A stretch of DNA of 12,580 nt from Paramecium sonneborni (lineage: Eukaryota > Ciliophora > Oligohymenophorea > Peniculida > Parameciidae): assembly GCA_905182985.1 (NCBI GenBank), contig CAJJDN010000095.1, positions 2,534-15,113 on the forward strand, given 5' to 3'. The stretch's first letter is position 1, and each line of letters opens with the position of its first letter. The notes under the pieces were generated by a model, which was not told the DNA's origin, ran no database searches, and saw only the letters and a list, made by a program, of their open reading frames with translations. This document shows, piece after piece, positions 1 through 8,550 of this stretch. The position numbers and the translations under genes are program-made.

Positions 1-713
1 AATTAAATAAAAAGACTATATCTATAGTTTATTAAATTAATACTTTTTTCAATATATAGTTATACTTTATTATCCTAAATGCTAAAATTCCAGCCACAAC
101 AAGTTGTATAAGAAGCAAAATTAAAATAGTACAATAATACCAAGTAAAATTTTTATTTTCATCTACTTTTAAGTTACTAGAAGATATTATTGAAAAATTG
201 CAATGTTTAGAAGAGGTTTACGATTTAAAATAAACATTAATCTAAGAATGCATTGCATCATATATTTTATCAGTAAACTCTACAAGAATTATATATTAAA
301 TTAGACAATCCTCTTCCCATACATTTCTAAATCTTTCTTCCCCTTTTAAATCCAAATTAGTGGTGCTTGACCAATACCTAAAAACGATATATATTATACA
401 TTAATGAATCATTATAATTTTGTAAAGGAATTTTAACTATTACATTTTTATTTTCTCTATATTGGGAATTCTAGAATATAAATGTGACATAATTTTATAA
501 GAAAAAATTTTTATCATTAAATTTTATTTCAACATTTCCTTCCTATACATCATTAAAAAAATTAAATTGATTTTCACTTTGATTCATAGACTTCCATGTT
601 CCCTAAAATTTATTTTATTCTAATATTTTGAGTAATTGCGTTTCTTGCATTGTGAAAAATCTTCTTAAAGGAAGACTAGCTATTATCATTAACAATAATC
701 TTAAATTCTACAT
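1..713 (-). CDS. Single-pass (type I-like) membrane protein, partial at the window edge
   Basis: I do not recognise the family. The frame starts at the ATG at 713 (Met-Gln-Asn-Leu-Arg then LLLMIIASLPL), which reads as a signal peptide. A hydrophilic, presumably extracellular part of about 160 residues follows, containing short stretches such as KFQGTWKSMN, NYVTFIF and FRNVWEEDC. One strong hydrophobic helix lies at about residues 183-204 (WYYCTILILLLIQLVVAGIL, bases about 145-84), then a short basic tail. Splicing complement(378..399) joins ...NDSLM to YWSSTTNLD without a stop; a second 22-nt intron is likely at complement(22..43). With UAA/UAG read as Gln there is no UGA in about 230 codons, which makes this one of the cleanest genes here. 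The 3' end lies outside the window. Seen: signal, helix, introns. Inferred: surface location. Confidence 0.7.
22..43 (-). other. Probable second 22-nt intron near the left edge
   Basis: The minus strand reads GTATTAATTT...AACTATAG, a canonical short-intron shape directly after a codon boundary (...LKK). Reading through it also stays open, so the call rests only on boundary motif and length. Confidence 0.5.
378..399 (-). other. 22-nt spliceosomal intron in the type I membrane protein gene
   Basis: On the minus strand the segment begins GTATAATA and ends TTTTTAG. Its length is not a multiple of three, and removing it joins two frames that each read as protein on their own side. Size and boundary sequence match the minute introns typical of Paramecium. 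Confidence 0.7.
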
Positions 714-1022
714 AAATTCAATAAAAATTAATAAATTAAATTAATAAACATAAACAAATTTATATCGTGGATTTTTATTATTGCATTATATATATGTAAA
801 TCATTAAAATTATCATCAAATAAATTTATACAAAAAATATATGTAAATTCATTAAATAACTGTATCGACTATCAAATATTTAATCATTTTTCCTCCATTA
901 AATAAAAAATAAGGAGGGTTTTTTACAACTATTTTTATTCTTATTTTCTCTAAAACTTGATAAAAATTTTGTTGACTATAAAATTAATATCCTGCTTATC
1001 TTATTTAAGAAGTTAGTTATTT
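714..1022. promoter_or_regulatory. Intergenic region between divergent frames, very AT-rich
   Basis: About 310 bases lie between the start of the minus-strand membrane protein gene (713) and the plus-strand ATG at 1023. It holds long A/T runs and one G-rich patch (AAGGAGGG at about 911-918). I see no convincing gene. It presumably carries two promoters, but no specific element can be named. Confidence 0.35.
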
Positions 1023-1295
1023 ATGATTAATTAAGTCAACAGATCTTAATTGAATATGGATAGAATTGATGAACTAGGCAAAAAGTATAATTTTTATTAA
1101 TAATAATTATTAAGAATTATAATCAATAATCAGAATATAATTCTTAATTTAGTATAACAATTAAAAAATTCATAGAAATGTAATAGTCAAGCTGCTTAGA
1201 ACTCTTATTTATAATAAATCATAGATTTTTTATTATGTATGTTTGAATATGATAAGATATAATAAGTTACCATGCAAAATATTTAATTATTTTGA
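1023..1295 (+). CDS. Small Q/N-rich hypothetical protein (about 90 aa), possibly longer by splicing
   Basis: ATG at 1023 opens a frame (MINQVNRSQL, then MDRIDELGKKYNFYQQQLL) that runs to TGA 1293-1295. It contains an amphipathic, helix-like stretch and no membrane segment. The strand around the start is purine-rich (more G than C, more A than T), favouring plus-strand coding. A possible 20-nt intron at 1237-1256 (GTATGTTTG...ATAAG) would change frame and extend the product to TGA 1448-1450, but its AAG acceptor is atypical. The minus strand is also partly open here. No family recognised; existence of the gene is uncertain. Confidence 0.35.
1109..1148. repeat. 13-bp perfect inverted repeat, 14-base spacer
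   Basis: ATTAAGAATTATA (1109-1121) is the exact reverse complement of 1136-1148. It is composed almost wholly of A and T, so chance is possible. It lies inside the proposed small plus-strand frame. Confidence 0.5.
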
Positions 1296-1591
1296 ATTAA
1301 ATGACTAAAATAACTTACATAAGATAGTATATATCATTTTTATTTCATTTTTGTTATAATAAAATTAAAATTATAAAGTATTCTAATAAAATTCTTTCAG
1401 GTTCTTTTCAATTTAATTTTGATTTATATCATAATTTTACCTAAAAGTGATTTACTATGTTTCAAATTCTATAGTATCAATAACACAAATTAAAAAATTA
1501 AATGATTAAAATTAATAAATTTATTCCTTAACTACTATGTTGGATATTTATTTTATTCAATTATTTTTTATTTATCAATCTTAATTGAATT

Positions 1592-3473
1592 TCATGGAAT
1601 ATATATTGAAAAAGAAAGATTCAAAAATGCTGAAAATTTTGAATAAATAGTATAAACTATAAAAATACTTTTAAGTAGATCCTAATTCAATTTTAAATAA
1701 AGAAAATCAAAAATTAGGTAATGAATTTATGTGTTAAGTTTAAAAGTGTTCGATGGTTTTACTCCTTTCTCAAAATTTAAATTTTTTTGTGATTGTGATC
1801 CAATTTTAATGGAAATACTTAGTATCCATTATATATGTGTTATTTACTCTAAGTGATTGCTTTAGTTTATTTTTAACATATGATTAAATGCATCGCTAAA
1901 ATTTGTTTTTATTGTAAGATAGCTGTATTTTGAAGTTTGTTAATTGAAATTCTTTCATTTCATTTCAATAAAGATGTTTATAATGTTTTATATCAAAGAT
2001 TATTTTGATTTCTAAAATATTGATTATTTAATCAAATATATGATTATTCAAAAAGTTCAATTAACATTTAATATTGTTCATAACATTTAAAAACACCAAC
2101 CTTTCTTTATGATTATTCAAACTCTAAGGTATTGAAGAGAGAGCAAATTCTTTTCATTTTTTTCTTATTGCTTATCCATCAACAATCTCTAAAATTTTAA
2201 TTCTTCTTGGCTCAACGCTGTATGATTTATATTGAGGTTTATTTTAATATTATGGTATCTTCTAAAAGTATACTCCTCTTTTCAATTCCCCTTTATTTTT
2301 AAGCTAATTAGATTTTCCTTAATATACAATTCCTTAACCATCTAGCAAAAATGATTTTTTTTTTAAATTAATTAGGAATTCTCCCATTTAAATGATGAAT
2401 TTAGGATTTTTATTATCGTCATAAGTTGTATTATACAATTTTCCTCTCATCTTATTTTAAAATTATTCTTCGAATGAAAATGAATTTTCAAAAGCTTATT
2501 GATTTTTACTATAATAAAATAGAATATTAGTAAATATTAGTAATTTTTCACATTCATTATTATTTAAAATATCAATAGCATCAAAACCATGTTATTTGAA
2601 AGTTTCAAATAATTGAAATTCTTTTGTTATTTAATGAATGAGTCTAAATTCATTTTTTTTGTTTTTTGATTTATATTAATTGATAAAGTATTATTTTAAT
2701 CTGGCTTTTCCATATTTGTTGATGAAGATCTGATATTTCTAACATTAATATTTTATTGATTCCCTGATTTTATGATTCCTTTTTAAGATTCTTAAGTTTC
2801 TAATTAAGCAAATTATTATTCATTGGAAGTTGAGATTTCGTATTATTTTTACATATTTTTTTTTCTTAAATTTTATTTGTTTATTATTATTGAAATGATT
2901 GTTGATTATCTTATTGAGGTTCTATTAATTAGAATTATTATTTTATTTATCCATTAGTTTTTCTGATCATTTACACTTGAAGTTTATGTTTCAGAAATGA
3001 AGTTTAGGGAGCAAAAAATTTAATAAAAATATTGACATTATAAAAAGCTTCACATATATTTTATTTAATAAATTATTAATTCAATCATTCAATTCTACAT
3101 TTCAATTATTATTGTTTAAATAAAGTGATCATCTTCTTTTTCATAAATAAGATTCTTATTTAAATAAATAATTTATTAGATAATCTAGTTTGGATATAAT
3201 CTATTTAAAAATAAAATATGTACATGAATGAAAATTTATCATATCCAAAAGTTTTAATTATTATAAAATATTTGTTCTCATTGGAAATGTATTGCTGAAT
3301 TACTGATAAATTTTAATCCATTTCTCTTAAGAGAAGATTTAATTTAAAAAAATTAAATATATTAATTCATTACTTTTTTGTTGATGATACATAAATGAAA
3401 AGAATATATGAGAAAGAATTTCATAGATAGAAAAATAAGTTAGATGATTCCTTTTACTCATTACATCAAATAA
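1592..3473 (-). CDS. Large hydrophilic, partly coiled-coil protein; reading frame broken several times
   Basis: I do not recognise the family. The strongest single-frame pieces are complement(3141..3473) (110 codons; includes MSKRNHLTYFSIYEILS), complement(2650..3084) (145 codons; NQKLKNLKKESQNQG, then LEISDLHQQIW) and complement(2032..2819) (261 codons without UGA; KEFQLFETFKQHGFDAIDIL, NPKFIIQMGEFLINLKKK, LDGQGIVYQG). Further pieces are complement(1770..1964) and a frame ending at TGA 1594-1592. Adjacent pieces differ by one base; the 3084/2819 pieces join naturally if one T is lost from the T8 run at 2653-2660. The plus strand is pyrimidine-rich here, as expected for minus-strand coding. 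No membrane span is obvious in the central part. One gene with indels, or a decaying pseudogene, fits best; two adjacent genes are possible. The true start may lie upstream towards 3600. Confidence 0.45.
2653..2660 (-). other. Frame change at a T8 (A8 on coding strand) homopolymer
   Basis: Upstream of this run the minus-strand frame reads ...IILYQLIQIKKQKK then UGA. Dropping one base of the run continues it as NEFRLIHQITKEFQ in the 261-codon frame. This is the clearest example of an indel-like break in the window. Confidence 0.55.
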
Positions 3474-3619
3474 TCATAAAATTTCCTTGAAAAGTAATTC
3501 AAATTCTATAAAACTTACTTAGTTTCATCAACTCTGACTCTTGTTCTACTTCCAAGAATGAAAAATGATCTAGTTTATTATCTATGTCTTTACACGTTTA
3601 CTTTTAATTAAACTTTTGA

Positions 3620-4351
3620 ATACTAATAATTTTGAATAGATTGTATCTTAATATAAATGCTCAAACATTAAATAGTTTGAATACTTTAAAATTTTTTACT
3701 TCAGATATTGTTATTTCGATTCATTTTAATGCTGATCCAACTTTTTATTTTAAGCTTGATAAATTTTATTTAGATTTATATAATTATAATTACTTCTTTT
3801 TTATTTCAAAATTTGTTAGTTTGTCATAATCTTTCAATAAAATTTAATTTATTTTTTCATCTTATTAATATTTATAATAAGTTGTAATAATCTCAATCAA
3901 ATAACTTAAAACTTAAATCAACACCGTTAATAATAAGACTTAATGATACGTTCGGATTTTCGCTAGATCTAAATTATTGTAGGTACTACAAATTTTATAA
4001 AGCTATCTATATTGCATTACAAATATAAAGAGAGGAAGTTTTATGAAGATCATGTGACTATTGATTGGTGTGAAGTTTGGAATTTAATTTTTATATATGA
4101 ATGGCAGGCAAACTTAGTTTAAATTTGGGACACTATATTTAAATTTTATTATTTAAAGGCTTGAGATTAGATGGTTAGATCAATCAGAAGGTTTTATTAT
4201 TAAGGGTAAAGATATTTTGAAGTTACTTTAAACTTTTAACTTGTTATTATACTTTCATTTTAATTTTGGTGATGGTTTCATCTCAATTATATATTTAATT
4301 ATCAATTAACATAATATTTTTTTCATAAAACCAAATTTTTATTCTATTTGA
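3620..4351 (+). CDS. Unrecognised protein with W-rich segment; frame broken
   Basis: The first part (3620-3940) is a 107-codon frame with codons such as AAT, GCT, GAT, ATT (SDIVISIHFNADPTFYFKLD). A second frame reads STPLIIRLNDTFGFSLDLNY then YKAIYIALQIQREEV to UGA 4044. It continues one base shifted as YEDHVTIDWCEVWNLIFIYE and WQANLVQIWDTIFKFYYLKA to UGA 4162, then one base shifted again as EIRWLDQSEGFIIKGKDIL to TGA 4349-4351. Bases 4021-4230 are strongly G-rich over C-rich, arguing for plus-strand coding although the minus strand is also open (3722-4180). The end lies 26 bp from the convergent neighbour's stop. The W-x6-GFIIK-x3-IL stretch faintly recalls the start of heat-shock-factor DNA-binding domains, but the diagnostic later part is not evident, so I assign no function. 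Confidence 0.35.
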
Positions 4352-4377
4352 GATAAACTAACAATATGTAATTTAGT

Positions 4378-5114
4378 TCATGTTTAAATATAATATAAAG
4401 TATTAATAATTAGTACTCTATAAAAATAATAATAAAAATGCTATAGCCATTATAAATTAGGAAGCACTTCTATATTAATTCCATGTTTTAGCTTTTTTGC
4501 CTCACTACATTAAAAGGAAGCATCTTTTATAAAATAACCATCGCATAGGCCTAAATGATATTTACAAATAATATCCCCTTTATCAGTGATAAAGGTAGGT
4601 GAGGAGCATGGTTTATGACACCAATTTCTTACTTCTTTACTATTACATTGATAATCTGGGGACAAGCACATTTTAAAGGTATTATACTGGAATTATTCAT
4701 GCCTCCTTTTGGAGGATACTCTACTTACATATTTAATTAATAAAAATATTCTTTTTCCCTGGCTACTACAGAACCATTAAAATAAGGAAATTTTATTCTA
4801 TTAAAATATATATAAAATTAATTCTATTTCACATTTAAAGGAAACTTTTTTATATAAAGTATATTATTAATATAATTAATCTCGATTTTAAATTCTCTAG
4901 GTTTCAGGTTTTTATAAATCTTTATATCTAATTCTAATGTTTAAAAATACTTCTGGACACTTTTAATCACTTTAATTGATTGAAAAATAAAAGTTTGGCT
5001 AAATAATTCTTAAATTAGTGTAATAAATACAGAGTAAATTAGGATATTAAATATGAATTATTTAAAAGATAAAGACGTATCCGATAATATTATGATAATT
5101 GGAATATATATATA
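4378..5114 (-). CDS. Cysteine-rich extracellular-type protein, C-terminal membrane segment possible
   Basis: The frame is free of UGA from 5114 to beyond 4660 and reads SIKVIKSVQKYFQTLELDIK, LKPREFKIEINY, then YFNGSVVAREKEYFYQLNMQ and VEYPPKGGMNNSS. A cysteine cluster follows: KCACP, YQCNSKEVRNWCHKPCSSP, IICKYHLGLCDGYF, FQCSEAKK. Nine or so cysteines in about 60 residues suggest a disulphide-rich domain outside the cell. One base must be gained at the CCCC run (GGGG at 4658-4661 on the plus strand) to join CACP to DYQC. After KHGINIEV, one shifted frame is very hydrophobic (FLLLFL), so a terminal anchor is possible; the read frame stops at TGA 4380-4378. Family not recognised. No ATG in frame near 5114: it may be a separate gene or the C-terminal part of the membrane protein immediately upstream, whose frame differs only by a UGA at 5117-5115. 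Confidence 0.55.
4702..4715. repeat. Short GC hairpin inside the cysteine-rich gene
   Basis: CCTCC-TTTT-GGAGG is a 5-bp all-GC stem with a 4-base loop in otherwise AT-rich DNA. On the minus strand it encodes Pro-Pro-Lys-Gly-Gly, so codon content may be the whole explanation. Confidence 0.4.
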
Positions 5115-5908
5115 TCATAAAACTAATTAAGGAAATATTTCTTGTGTTAGATTCAATGCAATAAAGGGAATATTGCATTGAATAAAATTTATAAGAACAC
5201 TTAGATATCCCAAAAAGAATTAAATTCCAGAATACAATTATGATATTGATAGATATTTTTTCATATGTTTCTCTTAATAAACATCAAGATAAAAGTAATT
5301 TATAAAATTATGAATTGATACTTGATACTTTTTAAAGCTTCTTGAGCATTATTTAATTAATTTCTTTCCTTTATTAGTCAATAAAAAGTTTAAAGTATAA
5401 ATTAAATTATTATAATTATAAAAAATATCAATTTATTATTTATTTGATCAAAATTTGTTAGAAAATCATTATCATATTTATTTTTATTAAACATTGCAAA
5501 TGATAAGGCCTACAATACTGGATTAACAACAGTTAATACTATTAATGCAGATATAAACATATCAGTTTCATTACTCAAATAAATGAGAGAAACAATTTAT
5601 AAGGATCCATTTAATATTGACCAAATAGTTTGGACTATTGCTTAATACTCATTCAATTTATTCCAGGTTTCATAATAATCATACAAATTCAATAAAAATT
5701 AAACAGACCCAATCAATGATGATGCAAATAAAGCTCTTTTGGTTATAGTATCAATTTCAGTTCTTGCTTCATCAATAATTGTTTCAGGTATTTCTGGTTG
5801 TTAATCAATTATTTATGATTAATTATGTAAAGATCCTTTTAAGTTTACTGGAATCAATGCTATAAATTCTGTCTAATTGAATTATTATTAGTTAAGCCTA
5901 TGCTTCAT
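5115..5908 (-). CDS. Polytopic membrane protein, XK-related-like
   Basis: ATG at 5908 (MKHRLNQQQF) opens 176 uninterrupted codons to UGA 5380-5378. An acidic N-terminal region (DQQPEIPETIIDEARTEID) precedes predicted helices at about residues 59-76 (ALFASSLIGSVQFLLNLY), 94-111 (TIWSILNGSLQIVSLIYL), 117-140 (MFISALIVLTVVNPVLQALS...) and 160-172 (LIFFIIIIIQFIL). A shifted frame continues with LLTNKGKKLIKQCSRSFKKY, QLYSGIQFFLGYLSVLINF and NLTQEIFPQLVL to UGA 5117-5115; the frames probably join near the T6 run at about 5430. The E-x2-PQL motif after several helices recalls XK-related (scramblase-like) proteins, as in the divergent neighbour at 6249-7879. That assignment is a pattern match only. 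The opposite strand is also open over much of this span but gives a less membrane-like product. Confidence 0.55.
5151..5183. repeat. 13-bp perfect inverted repeat with 7-base loop
   Basis: ATTCAATGCAATA (5151-5163) pairs exactly with 5171-5183 around the loop AAGGGAA. It lies inside the membrane protein frame (minus strand reads FIQCNIPFIALN). A perfect stem containing G/C pairs is less expected by chance than the AT-only repeats. Confidence 0.6.
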
Positions 5909-6248
5909 TTGTAAAATAAATTAAATGCAATTCTTTTTTCATCATATATTTAAATTATTTAAATTTAGCTGTGATTGTTACCTCATTTTTTCTATTATAG
6001 TTAGAATGAGGTAACTTTGCAATTAGGTATTAATAAATTAATGAATTATTTAGGTATTATCATCTAGTTGATATTACTATAGACTCTTAAGTTCAATAAA
6101 TTCAATTATGATATTTCCTCAAAGAAAATAAAAAAGAAATTGTAATATAATATAGCATTCTCATCAAGTCTACTTTGATATTAAAACAAAATATCTTACA
6201 AATATCATTATCTTCTTAAGATTTCTATTAGAATTTATTTTTTTTCAG
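5909..6248. promoter_or_regulatory. Shared divergent promoter region between two membrane-protein genes
   Basis: About 340 bases separate the minus-strand start (5908) from the plus-strand start (6249). I see no supportable gene. It contains a perfect hairpin (5977-6015), a TTTTTTTTCAG tract just before the plus-strand ATG, and otherwise AT-rich sequence. A shared promoter is inferred from geometry alone. Confidence 0.4.
5977..6015. repeat. 11-bp perfect inverted repeat in the divergent intergenic region
   Basis: GTTACCTCATT (5977-5987) is the exact reverse complement of AATGAGGTAAC (6005-6015), separated by 17 bases. It is unusually GC-containing for the region and lies about 70 bp upstream of the minus-strand start and 235 bp upstream of the plus-strand start. 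Confidence 0.6.
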
Positions 6249-7879
6249 ATGAATTCTGAGTCAATAAATATTTAAGATTGATATTATTTTTCCCTTTTAG
6301 ATTTAAATAAATGTAGTAAAAAAATCTAGGATAAATCAAAATAGCAGTATGCTCAACCTATTAAGACTAAAAGAACAGATAAGAAAAAAACGATTGAAGT
6401 AAAGTAATATGAATAAAAGCCAGAAGAAGCTGTAAATATTAGTTTTAAGTATAGCCTTTAACAATTCAGATAAAAACCAAAAGCAAACAGTAATTTAAGA
6501 TTAAAAGCCTAATCTTCCTATTTAAGTTGTTTAAGATCTCGTCCTGACCCTCAATTAGTTTGGGAATCTCATGTAGAGAAAAATTTGATGAGTGACTTTA
6601 ATGAGTTAATAGAAAGTCGTTTTAATGAGTTTAAGAGAAGCTCAAGCATTTATAAATACTTTGGCAAAATAGGATTTCAGGTCTTTATTTATCTTTTAAA
6701 CATTCTTGAACTTATTTTTCCATTAAGTTATGGTTCATATAATGGAATAACTGCAGATACAAGTTTTGCTTTGAATTTTCTATAGTTTTTTGTGTTTTAC
6801 TTTACTGTAGTGCCTGGATGTACACTTATGAATTTAGGAATGTCGTTAAGCAAAGTTTTTTTAGTGATATAACCTACTATATATTATATGTTTATGGGAG
6901 GATTAAGTTATTTTTAAATTGCTCCTTCATTTATTATTTTAATAGAGATGAAACAATTAGATAGTTCTCATTTAGTGAAATTAATAAATATTTATAATTA
7001 AGTAGAGAAGATAAATTTAGAAATCCATGTATATTTTTTTAAAGAAAGAACCAAACCTATCAATATCTTTCGGGATTTTATATTCCACAGAGTGGCTCTT
7101 ATCTCAATGATCATTACAATGATTATTTAAACAATTCCATAACTCTTTATTTAAGGCTTTTATAACACAGATAAAGAAGTGTGGGATGGATTCAATGTTT
7201 TTAGTTATTTATTATTTATGAGTAATTTAAGTTATTATTTTGTGGAATTATAATTTATTGTATTCACTACAACTTATAGATAAATGTAAACATAATTACA
7301 ATTTAAATTGAAGAAAATTAAATTAAAGATTATCTAAGAAACAAAACAATTATTAAAATCTGATTAAAAAAATATATGGGTTTTGTTGAATCTTTTTATT
7401 TTCATAATGATCCAAGTACAATTAAATAATAAAATAATATTAAAGATTTAGCCCTTATTAAAAGATAAGATGTAAATAATAAAAGCCTTGATAAAGTAGA
7501 AAAAATTCAAAAATATTTAATTTCTTTTTATTGATTAGTATGAGGATGTTACTTTATAATATTTATCTAATTGCTTTAAATTAATTAATGTACATAATAT
7601 ACTCCTTTTATATCAAGTTGAAAATCGCTTACCATTTGTGAAGAGTATCATTTTAATGAATGTTGTTACTATAATTTTAAGGATATTCAAAATTTATATA
7701 TTGAAAGTTAAATCCTAGATAATTAATGGGATGATGAAAAATATAATGTTAATGTAGAGGAGGAAAAATTTAGAGAGATAAAATTTATCGAAAATCCAAA
7801 AATAACCTATGGTTGGTAAGCAGTATAACAAAATTAATTTATTAAAAAAGATTACTTATAGCTTTCTATAAACTATTGA
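6249..7879 (+). CDS. Polytopic membrane protein with PQL motif, XK-related-like
   Basis: ATG 6249 (MNSESINIQD) is followed by a 21-nt intron-like segment and then one UGA-free frame to about 7365. A basic, Gln-rich cytoplasmic N-terminus (TKRTDKKKTIEVKQYEQKPE; SRPDPQLVWESHVEKN) precedes several predicted helices: FGKIGFQVFIYLLNILELIF, LQFFVFYFTVVPG, VFLVIQPTIYYMFMGGLSYF, FIFHRVALISMIITMIIQTI, then PQLFIQGFY, and VFSYLLFMSNLSYYFVELQF. A lysine-rich helix and an acidic tail follow (KYMGFVESFYFHNDPSTIKQ; FIDQYEDVTLQYLSN; DNQWDDEKYNVNVEEEKF) to TGA 7877-7879. The tail needs single-base changes at A7 (7366-7372), T5 (7525-7529) and A4 (7621-7624). The Q-T-I-PQL-x-x-Q motif resembles XK-related proteins; function otherwise unknown. 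Divergent to a similar gene at 5908. Confidence 0.65.
6280..6300 (+). other. Probable 20/21-nt intron with non-canonical GA donor
   Basis: The segment reads GATATTATTTTTCCCTTTTAG. Removing it clears the in-frame UGA at 6279 and joins ...NIQD to YLNKCSKK in frame. Without the second base it would be a textbook GTATT...TAG minute intron, so an inserted A or a genuine GA-AG intron are the two readings. Confidence 0.5.
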
Positions 7880-8550
7880 ACGATTGATCATTTGTATTTG
7901 AATAACTCTTATGAAAAAATATTTTAAAAATATAAATTGAGTTTCAATATAATTTTATTGTCATAATGTTGAATAACAAAGTCTTCTATAAATTAATCTA
8001 TTTAGAATCAAACCATGTTTCATGCTCTCACTCAATTTAAATTTCTATTGATTTATTAAGTAATAAATAATTTTTAATATCTACATGAACTTAATATATA
8101 ATATAATTAATAGCCTCACTAAAATAAAATTTTAAATTAAAATTTATTGGCTGAAAAAATTAAATATTATTTATTTTTAATGCTGAAGAAATTATTGCAA
8201 ATTAACTGATGATTATCTACCATATTAAAGGAAATAATCATCGAATTTGAACTCAAATTTACTTTAAATTAATTGCTACTTTTCTATTTTAGTATAGGTA
8301 TAGCTACTCAAGTATTTTATTTTCTTTGCTTATCCTCATAATCAATAAATAAAAATTTCTTAATTTTTTTTATCTGAAGAGCATACAAAATCTAAAATAT
8401 TATTACACAAAATTTTAAGTTAAATAGAATAACAATGATAAAAAATAAAACAAGATTAAATTTTTCTGGTCATATTTAAGCTCTTTTTTATAAATATTAT
8501 ATTAATCAGCCTTTAAAACTTGTTTTATTATTTCCAGGATATAATTTTTA
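7880..8550. other. AT-rich stretch with no supportable gene
   Basis: About 670 bases with C slightly above G on the plus strand. A minus-strand frame of roughly 100 codons ending near 8116 contains MIISFNMVDNHQLIC, but there is no recognisable motif, start or neighbour logic. Treated as intergenic or decayed sequence. Confidence 0.3.

Noticed and set aside
1..407. Plus-strand 135-codon open frame (LLEDIIEKLQCLEEVYDLKQ)
   Set aside because: The minus strand here encodes a signal-peptide/single-helix protein with a canonical intron, so the plus frame is a shadow.
3722..4180. Minus-strand open frame of about 150 codons (QYRQLYKICSTYNNLDLAK...)
   Set aside because: It would make the coding strand extremely C-rich and G-poor over 4021-4180, opposite to the better-supported genes; kept only as the alternative to the plus-strand call.
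4984..6009. Plus-strand chain of frames (for example MNYLKDKDVSDN..., NIANDKAYNTGLTTVNTINA...) that reads like a membrane protein
   Set aside because: It needs about four frame changes, while the minus strand gives 176 codons from an ATG with clear helices, plus the cysteine-rich protein. The plus chain is the antisense shadow.
7662..7681. GTTGTTACTATAATTTTAAG as a 20-nt intron in the plus-strand membrane protein gene
   Set aside because: The boundaries are atypical, and adding one A at 7621-7624 instead gives a better continuous tail (SLTICEEYHFNECCYYNFKD).
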